Origin: Salisaeta longa DSM 21114
GTDB lineage: Bacteria > Bacteroidota > Rhodothermia > Rhodothermales > Salinibacteraceae
Assembly (NCBI RefSeq): GCF_000419585.1
Contig: NZ_ATTH01000001.1
Coordinates: 2,581,001-2,645,000, forward strand
Direction: 5' to 3'
DNA: 64,000 bases
The position numbers and the translations under genes were made by a program. Below, in pieces: positions 51,749-61,186 of this stretch. The notes below the pieces were generated by a model. It was not told the origin of the DNA, searched no databases, and worked only from the letters and a program-made list of their open reading frames with translations. Every line of letters begins with the position of its first letter. The stretch's first letter is position 1.

Positions 51749-53125
51749 CTAGGCCGTTTGTGCTGCGTAGCGCGCGTGAAACCGAATGATGGACTGAATG
51801 CCTGCGTGGAAGCGGTCGAGGCCAAAGTGCTCGTTGGGCGAGTGAATGGCATCCGAGTGGAGCCCAAAGCCCATGAGCACCGTCTCCAGGCCCAGGATTT
51901 CCTTGAAGTCGGCCACGATCGGGATGGAGCCGCCGTCGCGGATGAGACGCGTTTCGGTATCGTATACGGTAGACATGGCCTCCTGCGCTGCCTGCATGGC
52001 CGGGTGCGAGCGATCCACCAGCACCGGCTTGCCGCCGTGCAGGCGCTTCACCTCCAGCCGCATGGTCTCGGGCACGCGGGCGCGCAGGCACGCCTCCAGC
52101 TTGTCGTAGATGGCGTCGGGTTGCTGGTTTGGCACCAGGCGCATCGACAGTTTGGCATGCGCCACCGACGGCAGCACCGTCTTGGCCCCTTCGCCCGTGT
52201 AGCCGCTCCACAGGCCGTTGACGTCGAGCGTTGGCCGCGCCGAGATGGCCTCCAGCACGCTATAGCCGTTCTCGGTGCACACCTCGCGCAGCCCAATCTC
52301 GTCCATCCACTCCGCCTGATCAAACGGAAGCGCCGCGTACGTCGCGCGCTCCTCGTCGGTGAGCGGCCGCACGTCGTCGTAAAATCCCGGAATGGTGACG
52401 CGGTGGTCGTCGTCGTGCAGGCTGCCGATGAGCGCGCTGAGGGCGTTGGCCGGATTCTCGACCGCGCCGCCGTACAGGCCCGAGTGCAGGTCGCGCTGCG
52501 GGCCCGTAAGCGAGATTTCGGCATACGCCAGCCCGCGCAACCCGTACGTAATCGACGGCACACCAGGCGCAAACATGCTCGTATCCGAGACCACCACGAC
52601 GTCGGCCTGCGAGAGCCGCGCCTTGTGCTCTTTGATGAACGGCACGAGGTGCGGCGAGCCGGTTTCCTCCTCGCCCTCCAGCACAAACAGCAGGTTTACG
52701 GGCGGCGTCTCTTCGGCCTTCAGGTACGCCTCCAGCGCCTTCAGGTGCATAAACATTTGCCCCTTGTCGTCGCACGCGCCGCGGGCATAAAGCGTCCCGT
52801 TTTTGCGCGTCGGCTCAAACGGCGGCGTCTCCCACAGCTCCTCCGGGTCGGGCGGTTGCACGTCGTAGTGGCCGTAGACCAGCACGGTCGGCTTGTAGTC
52901 GCCGGTGACGTGCTCGGCGTACACCACCGGATGGCCCGCGGTAGGGCACACTTCGGCGTGCTGCACGCCAAGCCCCTCCAGATGATCGGCCAGCCAGTGG
53001 GCCGCCTGTTGTACCTCATCGGCGTAGGCCGAGTCGGTGCTTACCGATGGAATACGCAGAAGCGCTTCGAGCTGCTCAACGAACGTATCGGCGTGGTCGT
53101 TGGCGTACGCGAGGGCGTGCTTCAT
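51749..53125 (-). CDS. M20 family dipeptidase
   Basis: This 458-residue zinc peptidase has the M20 motifs VYGHYDVQP (His, Asp ligands), GACDDKGQ and the catalytic EGEEETGSP. The C-terminal ligand region DAIHSPNEHFG closes the site. It resembles the CNDP/dipeptidase branch that cleaves dipeptides. I chose the ATG giving MKHALAYAND because the longer frame has an unrelated Cys-rich start. It is cytoplasmic and next to tadA on the same strand. Confidence 0.9.
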   Translation of the reverse strand: MKHALAYANDHADTFVEQLEALLRIPSVSTDSAYADEVQQAAHWLADHLEGLGVQHAEVCPTAGHPVVYAEHVTGDYKPTVLVYGHYDVQPPDPEELWETPPFEPTRKNGTLYARGACDDKGQMFMHLKALEAYLKAEETPPVNLLFVLEGEEETGSPHLVPFIKEHKARLSQADVVVVSDTSMFAPGVPSITYGLRGLAYAEISLTGPQRDLHSGLYGGAVENPANALSALIGSLHDDDHRVTIPGFYDDVRPLTDEERATYAALPFDQAEWMDEIGLREVCTENGYSVLEAISARPTLDVNGLWSGYTGEGAKTVLPSVAHAKLSMRLVPNQQPDAIYDKLEACLRARVPETMRLEVKRLHGGKPVLVDRSHPAMQAAQEAMSTVYDTETRLIRDGGSIPIVADFKEILGLETVLMGFGLHSDAIHSPNEHFGLDRFHAGIQSIIRFHARYAAQTA

Positions 53126-53308
53126 GAGAACGGCAATCGGTGAGTGGGCAAATGAGAACGCGTCCGCTCCTTGGAATACGTAACAGGCGCATGCGTTCTC
53201 TTGCCGGCCCTTCGCCTCCTGTCGGGTCAATGCGTAGGAGAGCCGAGGGGCGGACGCTCACCATTCGGCTCCCCTGTGCGTCGTCCGCCGTGTGTCTCCA
53301 TGCAAGAT

Positions 53309-54364
53309 TCAGGAAGCCGATGGCGGCGCTGCGGGGTAGGCCGCCTGCAGCTTCCGCAGGATGCGGTGCGCGTCTTGCGACCGGCGCCCCTGCAGCAGCG
53401 CAACGGTCTTGAACTGCTGGCGGGCGGCTTCAATCTTGCCCTGGGCAAGCAGGGCCTTGCCGAGGAAGAAGCGGGCCTCAAGGGCGAGGAAGGAGCCCTC
53501 GGGCGTGTGCGTCAGGACGTAGGTTAGGTCTTGGGTTGCCTGTCGAAGGGCGGTGGAGTCGTACGACGGAAACAGGCCGAGCGGGGCCGAGCGGGCCGAA
53601 CGGAGCGCCTGCAGCGCCCGTAGAAAGCGGGCGTCGGGGGTGGTTGGTGCCTTGGCGGCGTCGGCGGCGCTCCGCGTACGCGTCGTGTAGCCCTCGATGC
53701 GCGTTTCCTGCATCGACACGGCCGCAAGGCGTTCGGCCGTAGACTGCTGCGCGCGGCCGATCGCGTAGAGCGCGCCGTACGTGAGGCCCACAAGAAGCAC
53801 CGCGGCCACGGCCCAGCGCGTGACCGTGCGCATTGGGGCGCCCCATAGATGCATGTGTTTGCTTGTGCCTTCCGGCGGGCGCTCGGCCACCGACGGCGCC
53901 GGCCCCTCCCTGTCGCCCGAGGCGTCGGGCGACCCATCATCAGACGAATCGTCGAGCAGCGTATCGTCTAACGCAAAGCCGGTAAGCGCCTCGAACTGCT
54001 CATCGGCGCGGTCGAAGTGCTCGGCGGCGTCCGCAGCCCGCTGGCGGTACCGCTCGTAGGTTGCCTGCAGCGTTTCGTCCGTCGCCAGTTGGGCTTCGAG
54101 CACCTCGAAGCGCGCCTTGAGCGCGGGGGCCACGTCGCCCGGATGCATGAACTGCACGGCCACGTAGTAGGCGAGCAGCGGGTGGGCCTCCGCGCCGGTA
54201 GCCGGGGCATACGCCTGCTGCCCCAGGGCTTCGAGCGCCTTCACATCGCGCAGGAGCGCCTGCATCTGCGGACGATGGCGCACCGCCTCCTCAACCGCTG
54301 CCTGGTCTTCTGCCGACAGCGCGCTGTAGTTCAAAATGTGATCTTCTAATCGCTGATCATCCAT
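53309..54364 (-). CDS. Anti-sigma factor-like membrane protein
   Basis: This 351-residue protein has an N-terminal cytoplasmic helical domain (DDQRLEDHILNYSALSAEDQAAVEEAV), an acidic linker near 135-170, one transmembrane helix (about 184-202) and a periplasmic helical, TPR-like region (FLGKALLAQGKIEAARQQF). Downstream of an ECF sigma gene, this layout suggests an anti-sigma regulator. No zinc-binding HxxxCxxC motif is visible, so the mode of binding is unclear. The start is the ATG giving MDDQRLE. Confidence 0.6.
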   Translation of the reverse strand: MDDQRLEDHILNYSALSAEDQAAVEEAVRHRPQMQALLRDVKALEALGQQAYAPATGAEAHPLLAYYVAVQFMHPGDVAPALKARFEVLEAQLATDETLQATYERYRQRAADAAEHFDRADEQFEALTGFALDDTLLDDSSDDGSPDASGDREGPAPSVAERPPEGTSKHMHLWGAPMRTVTRWAVAAVLLVGLTYGALYAIGRAQQSTAERLAAVSMQETRIEGYTTRTRSAADAAKAPTTPDARFLRALQALRSARSAPLGLFPSYDSTALRQATQDLTYVLTHTPEGSFLALEARFFLGKALLAQGKIEAARQQFKTVALLQGRRSQDAHRILRKLQAAYPAAPPSAS

Positions 54365-54528
54365 GAAGAGCTTCTGTCTCATCCAACGCGCCACAGCCGC
54401 AATACCACGCCGGCCTCAGCACGTAGCTATCGATCTCAAATACTATGTACTCGGTTAAACTGTTTGTATGACACGCCTCGCTACCCAACGTAACGGACTG
54501 AATTGTAAATAAGTCGCAGGTTGCTCCA

Positions 54529-55161
54529 TTACCGCTGCTTCCATGCGTCAAAATATTCCCTTAGACCCTCGTCTTGGCGCAGTTGCTTCAGCGCGCGCGA
54601 CTTGTATGCCCGAACGGTGCCCACAGATTTTCCGATGGCTTCGCTCACCTCCTCGAACGAGGCATGCTCCAGCAGGCACATCCGCGCGGTCACCTGCAGG
54701 TAATCCGGCAGGGCCTCGATGGCATTCTCAATCGGTTGTCGCAGGAAGGCGCCTTCGGGGATGGGCGGCAGGGTATCGGCCGGGAGCGTTGGGGCCTCCT
54801 CGTCATCCAGCGAGTCCATGTGCCGGTCGCCCCGCTGGTAGTTCAAGAACGTATGCTTGCAGATGACGCTCACCCAGTTTGCGTACCGCTTCGGGTTGCG
54901 CACCGTATCGCGCGAGGACTGCGCCCGCGTGTGCGCCTTCTCAACAAGTGCGTCCAGGTCGGAGGCTTGCTTCAGTTCGCCCCGAATCATCTTGTAGAAG
55001 TAGTAGCGCTGCACGTATCCGTACGTCCACAGCTCAACCAGCTTCAAGTCTTTTTGCGATGCGTTGGCGCACCACCGCGCAAACACGTCGTTCACCGCGG
55101 CGGTATCATCCAGGGCAAAAGGCAACACCTCGGCAACACGCTGAAAGGGAGGGGACGACAT
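54529..55161 (-). CDS. ECF-type sigma-70 family factor
   Basis: This 210-residue sigma factor has a region 2-like helix set (AHTRAQSSRDTVRNPKRYANWVSVICKHTFLNYQRG) and region 4 (IEALPDYLQVTARMCLLEHASFEEVSEAIGKSVGTVRAYKSRAL). The DNA-recognition helix in region 4 is clear; region 2 is diverged. It is 164 bp upstream of the anti-sigma-like gene on the same strand. I used the ATG giving MSSPPFQR. Confidence 0.8.
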   Translation of the reverse strand: MSSPPFQRVAEVLPFALDDTAAVNDVFARWCANASQKDLKLVELWTYGYVQRYYFYKMIRGELKQASDLDALVEKAHTRAQSSRDTVRNPKRYANWVSVICKHTFLNYQRGDRHMDSLDDEEAPTLPADTLPPIPEGAFLRQPIENAIEALPDYLQVTARMCLLEHASFEEVSEAIGKSVGTVRAYKSRALKQLRQDEGLREYFDAWKQR

Positions 55162-55510
55162 GGGCGAGCGTACCGTACCAACTAACTGAAACTGGTAGAA
55201 CGAAGGCAAGATGGCTGATCGGCGCCGAGCCTAACAAATCTTAAATGACCGCAACGCCAATGAACGCAATTTAATGCCAGACGTCAAGAAAAACAACGCA
55301 CCCGGGCCTTCCATCAAGATTGATGGAATACAGGGATGCTTGAAAACCTATCCACAGAGGATACGTGGGAAGGAGACTGAATTGTCTACGTTCCCTTCCC
55401 GGCCATGGAACGGGGCTACGCGCCGATGACTGGTGCAGCAAAGACCTGTCGCGCGCCCCATCTGCTTCATGGCTTCCGGTACCGTTTAGCCCTTGGATGC
55501 ATAAATTGAT
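55162..55510. promoter_or_regulatory. Divergent intergenic region between sigma factor and rplM
   Basis: This ~350 bp region has no gene and separates the divergent sigma gene from rplM. It contains the 16 bp palindrome CCATCAA-GA-TTGATGG at 55311-55326, a possible operator, and a DnaA-box-like CTATCCACA at 55350-55358. A ribosomal-protein leader and promoters are expected here but cannot be defined by eye. Confidence 0.45.
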
Positions 55511-55954
55511 ATGGACACGCAGAGCTTTAAGACGTATAGCGCCAAACCCGATGATGTGGAGCGTGCCTGGTACGTGATCGATGCGACGGACGAGGTGGTG
55601 GGTCGCCTTGCCTCGCGCATCGCGCACGTGCTGCGCGGCAAGCACAAGCCGTCGTTTACGCCGCACATCGACACCGGCGACTATGTGGTCGTCGTCAATG
55701 CCGACAAGGCACGGTTTACCGGACGCAAAGAGACCGATAAAACGTACCGTACCTACAGCGGCTATCCGGGTGGCGAACGCGAGCTGACGCCTGAAGAGGT
55801 GCGCGAGCAAAAGCCGACGTACATCCTGGAGCACGCCGTAAAGGGCATGATGCCCAGCGGCCCCCTGGCGCGCCGCATGCTGAAGAAGCTGAAGATATAC
55901 GCCGGTGCCGACCACCCGCACGACGCCCAACAGCCCCAGCCGCTGGACTTGTAG
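55511..55954 (+). CDS. rplM: 50S ribosomal protein L13
   Basis: This 147-residue protein matches L13: [45 protein letters not shown], then the GGERE and [12 protein letters not shown] segments. L13 is an early assembly protein of the large subunit. It is followed 62 bp later by rpsI, the usual pairing. Confidence 0.97.
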   Translation: MDTQSFKTYSAKPDDVERAWYVIDATDEVVGRLASRIAHVLRGKHKPSFTPHIDTGDYVVVVNADKARFTGRKETDKTYRTYSGYPGGERELTPEEVREQKPTYILEHAVKGMMPSGPLARRMLKKLKIYAGADHPHDAQQPQPLDL

Positions 55955-56016
55955 CGCCTACCGCGCACGCTTGATGCGCTCCGTTGCTTCCTCGTTTTGA
56001 CAACCTCCGCTTTTTT

Positions 56017-56415
56017 ATGGCTTCAATCACACAGTTTAACGCCGTGGGCCGTCGCAAGACCTCGACGGCGCGCGTCTACCTTCGCCCCGGCGATGGCACC
56101 ACCTTCGTTGTAAACGGCAAAGACGCGTCCGAGTACTTTCCGGTAGCCTGGCGCCGCCGCGCGCTCGACCAGCCGTTTGTGGCCACCGAAACCATCGGCG
56201 ACTTCAACGTCGTCGTGAATGCCTCCGGCGGCGGACTTACCGGGCAGGCCGAGGCGATTCGGCTGGGCATCGCCCGCGCGCTCGTCTCTTATAACGAGGA
56301 GCTGCGCAAGCCCCTGCGCGACGCCGGCTTCCTGACGCGCGACGACCGCATGGTCGAGCGCAAAAAGTACGGCCAGCCCAAAGCGCGCAAGAAAGGCCAG
56401 TACAGCAAGCGTTAA
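56017..56415 (+). CDS. rpsI: 30S ribosomal protein S9
   Basis: The 132-residue protein matches S9: [19 protein letters not shown], then [18 protein letters not shown] and the C-terminal [17 protein letters not shown], whose tail reaches the P-site tRNA. The start at MASITQFN fits the family. A strong hairpin follows. Confidence 0.97.
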   Translation: MASITQFNAVGRRKTSTARVYLRPGDGTTFVVNGKDASEYFPVAWRRRALDQPFVATETIGDFNVVVNASGGGLTGQAEAIRLGIARALVSYNEELRKPLRDAGFLTRDDRMVERKKYGQPKARKKGQYSKR

Positions 56416-56427
56416 CCCAACGCAATT

Positions 56428-56473
56428 CCGGAGGCGCCGGGCGAGGTGTGCAAGTCCTCGCCGCGCGCTCCGG
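56428..56473 (+). terminator. Strong hairpin after rpsI
   Basis: CCGGAG (56428-56433) pairs with CTCCGG (56468-56473), and inner GGCGAGG/CCTCGCC arms extend the stem around a short loop. No T-tract follows, so termination may depend on Rho. Confidence 0.5.
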
Positions 56474-56592
56474 CCTTCCATCAATCATACGGCCCGATGC
56501 TGCGGCGGGGTGACCGCGCGCTGCGTGGTTTCGCCGAGCAACCGACGGTCGTAGTAGCGTAACCCATCTACCCTGTAATCCAACCACCGAAC

Positions 56593-57588
56593 ATGGCTGA
56601 CGAACAAACGCCAAAAGAAGCCGCTGCTGCAGCGGAGACCGACGACACCACCGACACCGACGATGCGGCTTCGGCAGCCGATACGGACGCCGCCGCCGAG
56701 GATGCGGCGACGGACGCATCTGCTGCGGACGATGCGCCTGCGACGGATGACACCGACGCGGACGATGCCGACGATGAGGAAGCAGACGTCTCGGATGAGG
56801 CGGGCGACACGGATGACGTAGACGAAGACGACGTAGACGAAGACGACGCGGCGGATGATGACGATGCAGACGACGCGGACGCGGATCCGCTCGTGAGCAT
56901 CGAGGAGCTGCTGAAGGCCGGCGCCCACTTTGGCCACCTCACGAGCCGGTGGAATCCGCGCATGGAGCCGTACATCTTCATGAAGCGGAATAACATCCAC
57001 ATCATCGACCTGATGCAAACGCAGGGCATGCTCGCCGAAGCAGCCAAGGCGGCCCGTCGCTTCGCGCGCCGCGGCAAGAGCATCCTGTTTGCCGGCACCA
57101 AAAAGCAGGCCTCCGACATCGTGCGGCGCCACGCCGAAGCCTGCAACATGCCGTTTATGGTTGACCGCTGGTTGGGCGGCACCATGACCAACTTCCAAAC
57201 CATCCGTCGCTCGATTCGCCGCATGGAGGAGATCGAGAAGATGGAAAAAGACGGCACGCTCGACAAGCTCAAGAAGAAAGAAAAGCTCATGCGCCTCCGC
57301 GAGCATGAGAAGCTCGAAAACACCCTGGGCGGCATTCGCAATATGCCGCGCGTGCCCGGGGCCATCTTTATTGTGGATGTGCGCCGCGAGGACATCGCCG
57401 TGAGCGAGTCCCTCAAGCTGGGCATTCCCATCATTGCCATGGTAGATACCAACGGCGACCCGCGGGACATTGATTACCCCATCCCGGCCAACGACGATGC
57501 GCTCAGCTCCATCGAGCTGGTAACAAGCACCATCGCCGCGGCCATCCAAGAAGGCCAGAAAGAGCGACAGGCGAAAAAGCAATCGTAA
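56593..57588 (+). CDS. rpsB: 30S ribosomal protein S2 with long acidic N-terminal extension
   Basis: Residues 99-331 are a normal S2 (SIEELLKAGAHFGHLTSRWNPRM, RWLGGTMTNFQTI, IPIIAMVDTNGDP). The first 98 residues are an added tract of mainly Asp, Ala and Thr with 47 acidic residues and one lysine. Typical S2 is about 230-260 residues, so this is an unusual extension. The start at MADEQTPKE is the only ATG before the acidic stretch, and the frame is open throughout. A terminator separates it from tsf. Confidence 0.95.
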   Translation: MADEQTPKEAAAAAETDDTTDTDDAASAADTDAAAEDAATDASAADDAPATDDTDADDADDEEADVSDEAGDTDDVDEDDVDEDDAADDDDADDADADPLVSIEELLKAGAHFGHLTSRWNPRMEPYIFMKRNNIHIIDLMQTQGMLAEAAKAARRFARRGKSILFAGTKKQASDIVRRHAEACNMPFMVDRWLGGTMTNFQTIRRSIRRMEEIEKMEKDGTLDKLKKKEKLMRLREHEKLENTLGGIRNMPRVPGAIFIVDVRREDIAVSESLKLGIPIIAMVDTNGDPRDIDYPIPANDDALSSIELVTSTIAAAIQEGQKERQAKKQS

Positions 57589-57608
57589 TCCTAAGGCCGT
57601 TTCGGTCC

Positions 57609-57641
57609 GCCGGGTCGTGCATCGCACGGTCCGGCTTTTTT
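57609..57641 (+). terminator. Rho-independent terminator between rpsB and tsf
   Basis: The stem GCCGGGTCGTGC (57609-57620) pairs with GCACGGTCCGGC (57624-57635), with two G-U pairs and a 3 bp loop. Six T residues follow. It may attenuate tsf transcription. Confidence 0.8.
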
Positions 57642-57681
57642 CCGCTGGATCCTTGACTGTTGACAGAGACTCCCTGAACGC

Positions 57682-58512
57682 ATGAGCATTTCCGTACAAG
57701 ACATTAAAAAGCTGCGCGACGCGACCGGCGTGGGCATGATGGACTGCAAGAAAGCCCTGAAAGAAGCCGACGGCGATTTTGAGGCAGCGGTTGAACTGCT
57801 GCGCAAGAAAGGTCAGAAGGTAGCGGCCAAGCGGGCCGACCGCACCGCCGAAGAGGGCCTGGTCGTTACGCGCATCAGCGACGACGAAAGCACCGGCGCC
57901 ATTGTGGAGGTCAACTGCGAAACGGACTTCGTTGCGCGCAACGACGACTTCCAAACGTTTGCCGCCACCATCGCCGATCAGGTGCTGGCCGAGCAGCCGA
58001 GCGCCCTTGATGCCCTGAAGGCGCTTCCGTTTGACGACGACCACACGATTGACGAAGAGCTGGCAGCCATCACAGGCCGGATCGGCGAGAAAATTGCCAT
58101 CCGCCGCTTCGATGTGCTCGACAGCGACGCGGGCACGATCCTGTCGTACGTACACCCCGGCTCGAAGCTGGGCGTTTTGATTGAGGTGACGGGCGACGGC
58201 GACGTGCACGATGCCGGCCGCGACGCGGCCATGCAGGTGGCTGCCATGAACCCCATTGCTGTGCGCCGCGAGGAAGTCTCCGAAGAGAAGCAGGAGAAGG
58301 AGATGGAGATTGCACGCGAGGCTGCGCTCAACGAGGGCAAGCCCGAGCACGTCATCGACAACATCGTGCAGGGCAAGCTCAACCGCTTCTTTGAGGACAA
58401 CGTGCTGCTGGAGCAGAAATTCGTGAAGGACGGCTCGATGAGCGTGGGCGACATGCTTGACGAGGCCGGCGTTGACGTGCAGCGGTTTGTGCGCTACGCC
58501 CTGGGCAACTAA
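57682..58512 (+). CDS. tsf: Elongation factor Ts
   Basis: This 276-residue protein is the nucleotide exchange factor of EF-Tu. It shows the TS-N domain ([35 protein letters not shown]), then EGLVVTRI and the [10 protein letters not shown] motif, and a C-terminal dimerisation subdomain ([17 protein letters not shown]). It follows rpsB, the usual order, before pyrH and frr. Confidence 0.97.
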   Translation: MSISVQDIKKLRDATGVGMMDCKKALKEADGDFEAAVELLRKKGQKVAAKRADRTAEEGLVVTRISDDESTGAIVEVNCETDFVARNDDFQTFAATIADQVLAEQPSALDALKALPFDDDHTIDEELAAITGRIGEKIAIRRFDVLDSDAGTILSYVHPGSKLGVLIEVTGDGDVHDAGRDAAMQVAAMNPIAVRREEVSEEKQEKEMEIAREAALNEGKPEHVIDNIVQGKLNRFFEDNVLLEQKFVKDGSMSVGDMLDEAGVDVQRFVRYALGN

Positions 58513-58578
58513 ACCCCCCGACGTGCGCGCATCACCGCGCCAACTCGTTCTTCCTCACCCGGTTTGCTAGTCTCTCCC

Positions 58579-59358
58579 ATGGCCGATGCATCGCCCGAAG
58601 CTGCCGCGTCGTCGCTCACGCACCGGCGCGTCCTGCTCAAACTTAGCGGCGAAGCCCTCCTGGGCGCCGATCGCTCGTTTGGCATCGACGAGTCGGTGCT
58701 GCGTACCTACGCGCAGGAAATTAAACAAGCCGTAGCGCTGGGCGCCGAAATCGCCATCGTGATTGGCGGCGGCAATATCTTTCGTGGGGTGCAGAATGCC
58801 ATGAAGGGCATGACGCGCGCCCACGCCGACTACATGGGCATGCTGGCCACAATGATTAACGGCATGGCCCTGCAAGATGCCCTGGAGCAAGCCGGACTCA
58901 AGACGCGCTTGCAGTCGAGCATCAAGATGGAGGAGATTGCCGAGCCGTTCATCCGGCGGCGGGCGATGCGCCATCTTGAAAAGGGGCGCGTCGTCATTTT
59001 TGGTGCAGGAACGGGCAATCCGTACTTTACAACCGATACGGCGGCTGCGTTGCGCGGCCTTGAGATTGATGCCGAGGTGATTTTGAAGGGCACGCGCGTA
59101 AACGGCGTGTTTGCCGAAGACCCCGAAGAAAACCCCGAGGCCACGCGCTTCGCCCGTATTCACGGCGACGAAGTGATTCGGCGCGGGCTGCGGGTGATGG
59201 ACATGACAGCCTTTACGCTGTGCCAGGAGTCGGAGATGCCGATCATCGTGTTCAACATGGGCGTTGAAGGCAACCTGGCCCGCGTGCTACAAGGCAACAC
59301 CGCCATAGGCACCCGCGTGCACTGGAACGACGACGCGCCCGCCACGCAGCCCGCGTAA
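58579..59358 (+). CDS. pyrH: Uridylate kinase
   Basis: This 259-residue UMP kinase has the amino-acid kinase fold: [48 protein letters not shown] and [10 protein letters not shown]. It phosphorylates UMP to UDP. I chose the ATG giving MADASPEAA; a TTG five codons earlier is open. The gene is in the tsf-pyrH-frr order typical of bacteria. Confidence 0.96.
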   Translation: MADASPEAAASSLTHRRVLLKLSGEALLGADRSFGIDESVLRTYAQEIKQAVALGAEIAIVIGGGNIFRGVQNAMKGMTRAHADYMGMLATMINGMALQDALEQAGLKTRLQSSIKMEEIAEPFIRRRAMRHLEKGRVVIFGAGTGNPYFTTDTAAALRGLEIDAEVILKGTRVNGVFAEDPEENPEATRFARIHGDEVIRRGLRVMDMTAFTLCQESEMPIIVFNMGVEGNLARVLQGNTAIGTRVHWNDDAPATQPA

Positions 59359-59395
59359 TCCCAACGCTTCCTTTCCGTTCATCCCCTATTGCATT

Positions 59396-59965
59396 ATGGC
59401 TGACGACCCCATTCAAAATCTGCTGGACGACGCCCACACGCAGATGGACGAAACGCTGGAGTACCTGCGCTCCGAGCTTAAGGCCTTTCGCGTGGGCCGC
59501 GCCCGCCCGGCCATGCTCGAAAATATTCGCGTGGACTACTACGGCAGCCAGACGCCGCTCAACCAGCTCGCCACCATCACCGCGCCGCAGGCCGATCTGC
59601 TCCTCATCCAGCCGTTCGACAAGAACGCCATCCAGGACATCGAGCGGGCCATCATGACCTCCGACCTGGGCCTCAACCCGAACAACGACGGCCAGCAAAT
59701 TCGCATTCCCGTGCCGCCGCTCTCCGAGGAGCGCCGCAAGGAAATTGCCAAAACCGTGCGCGAGCGCGCCGAAGACGCCAAAATCTCCATTCGCAATATC
59801 CGGCGCGAGTTTAAGGACGAGCTGAAGCAAACCATCGCCGAGGAAAACCTGTCGGAGGACGTCTTGTACGGCGGCGAAGAAGACATCCAGGCGCTTACCG
59901 ACGAATTTACGGAGCGCATCGACCAGCTGATGGAACGCAAGGTAGAGGAAATCATGCAAGTCTGA
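59396..59965 (+). CDS. frr: Ribosome recycling factor
   Basis: The 189-residue factor releases ribosomes after termination together with EF-G. It matches RRF along its length: LKAFRVGRARPAMLENIRVDYYGSQTPLNQLATI, then IRIPVPPLSEERRKE and a C-terminal coiled helix ending VEEIMQV. A rho-independent terminator follows. Confidence 0.97.
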   Translation: MADDPIQNLLDDAHTQMDETLEYLRSELKAFRVGRARPAMLENIRVDYYGSQTPLNQLATITAPQADLLLIQPFDKNAIQDIERAIMTSDLGLNPNNDGQQIRIPVPPLSEERRKEIAKTVRERAEDAKISIRNIRREFKDELKQTIAEENLSEDVLYGGEEDIQALTDEFTERIDQLMERKVEEIMQV

Positions 59966-59976
59966 CGTTTTGCCAC

Positions 59977-60000
59977 CGGGGGCCGTGCCCCCGTTTGTTT
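59977..60000 (+). terminator. Rho-independent terminator after frr
   Basis: CGGGGGC (59977-59983) pairs with GCCCCCG (59987-59993), loop CGT, then TTTGTTT (59994-60000), right before tRNA-Ser. Confidence 0.85.
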
Positions 60001-60088
60001 GGAGGGGTGCCCGAGCGGTCGAAGGGGCTCGCCTGGAAAGCGAGTGTGCCGTCCTGCGGTACCGAGGGTTCGAATCCCTCCCCCTCCG
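60001..60088 (+). tRNA. tRNA-Ser (GGA)
   Basis: The acceptor stem GGAGGGG (60001-60007) pairs with CCCCTCC (60081-60087), with discriminator G at 60088. The anticodon loop CTGGAAA gives GGA. A long variable arm typical of tRNA-Ser is present. CCA is not encoded. Confidence 0.95.
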
Positions 60089-60178
60089 CTGATGTGTGTC
60101 CCGTCCATGGCCGAGTGTTCACCCGGAGCGCTCGGCTGTCGTATATCTCGCAGCCCCGCTCGTCTCGTTCTCGATGTT

Positions 60179-61072
60179 ATGATTGCTAGCATGACCGGCT
60201 TTGGCCGCGGCACGGCCACGGCCGAAGGCGTTACCGCCACCGTAGAAATTCGATCGGTGAACAAACGGCATTTCGATCTCTCGCTGCGCGCCCCCGACCT
60301 GCTTGCGCCCCGCGAACGCGCCATCGAGACGCAGATCAAAAACCGGTTCGACCGCGGCCGCTTCAAGGTGAACGTGCGCCTCGATGCCGAAGACGCCGAC
60401 ACGCCCGCCGTCCGCGTGGATACCGCCGCGGCGGTGCACTACAAACAGGTGCTTGAGCGCCTGCGCGCCGCCGCCCAACTGCAGGAGCCCATTCGCCTGG
60501 AGCACCTGCTGCACTTTTCGGGCGTGTTTACCACCGAAGAACCGGACGACGAGGATCCCGACGCCCGCCTAGCGGCGGTGTGGCCTGCCGTAGAAGCGGC
60601 GCTTGCGGACGCCATCGATGCGCTCGATGCCATGCGCCGCGAGGAAGGCGCTGCCCTGCACGACGACCTGCAGGACCGCCTGAATGCCATGAGCGACCAC
60701 TTGGCGGTCATCCAAGAGCGGGCGCCGCAGCGGGTTGAGGAGCACCAAGAGCGCCTGCGCACCCGTCTGGCCGAGCTGCTCGACGACGATCGCCTCGACC
60801 GCGACCGCCTCGAAACCGAAATTGCCATCATCGCCGACAAGCTCGACATCAACGAGGAGTGCGTGCGCCTGCGGTCGCACGTCGATCAGTTTGAAACCGC
60901 GCTGGAGAGCGCTGAGCCGGTGGGCCGCAAGCTCAAGTTTTTGGTGCAGGAGATGCACCGCGAGGCCAACACCATTGGCGCAAAGGCCAACGACGATGTG
61001 GTGTCGCGCCATGCGGTGGGCATCAAGGAAGAAATCGAAAAGCTCCGCGAGCAAATTAATAACGTCGAATAA
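60179..61072 (+). CDS. yicC: YicC family endoribonuclease
   Basis: The 297-residue protein starts MIASMTGFGRG and has VEIRSVNKRHFDLSLRAP, with a C-terminal block DKLDINEECVRLRSHVDQF and the final ANTIGAKANDD segment. YicC proteins are RNA endonucleases; the region before gmk is their common location. The start is the ATG giving MIASM. The frame extends upstream through the tRNA without a family match. Confidence 0.93.
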   Translation: MIASMTGFGRGTATAEGVTATVEIRSVNKRHFDLSLRAPDLLAPRERAIETQIKNRFDRGRFKVNVRLDAEDADTPAVRVDTAAAVHYKQVLERLRAAAQLQEPIRLEHLLHFSGVFTTEEPDDEDPDARLAAVWPAVEAALADAIDALDAMRREEGAALHDDLQDRLNAMSDHLAVIQERAPQRVEEHQERLRTRLAELLDDDRLDRDRLETEIAIIADKLDINEECVRLRSHVDQFETALESAEPVGRKLKFLVQEMHREANTIGAKANDDVVSRHAVGIKEEIEKLREQINNVE

Positions 61073-61186
61073 GCCCGGGCCGAGCCACCGCTAGGGGCTG
61101 TTTTCTCCGGCGCCACGTGGTCCTCCTGCCCAACGGCCGCACCCGGCGGCCGCTCTCGTCCGAACGCATTGAACGGTCTGCCCTGT

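Noticed and set aside
56485-58350. A 621-codon open frame antisense to rpsB and tsf
   Set aside because: It arises because the Asp/Ala codons of the acidic extension and GC-rich third positions leave the opposite strand open; rpsB and tsf are unmistakable.
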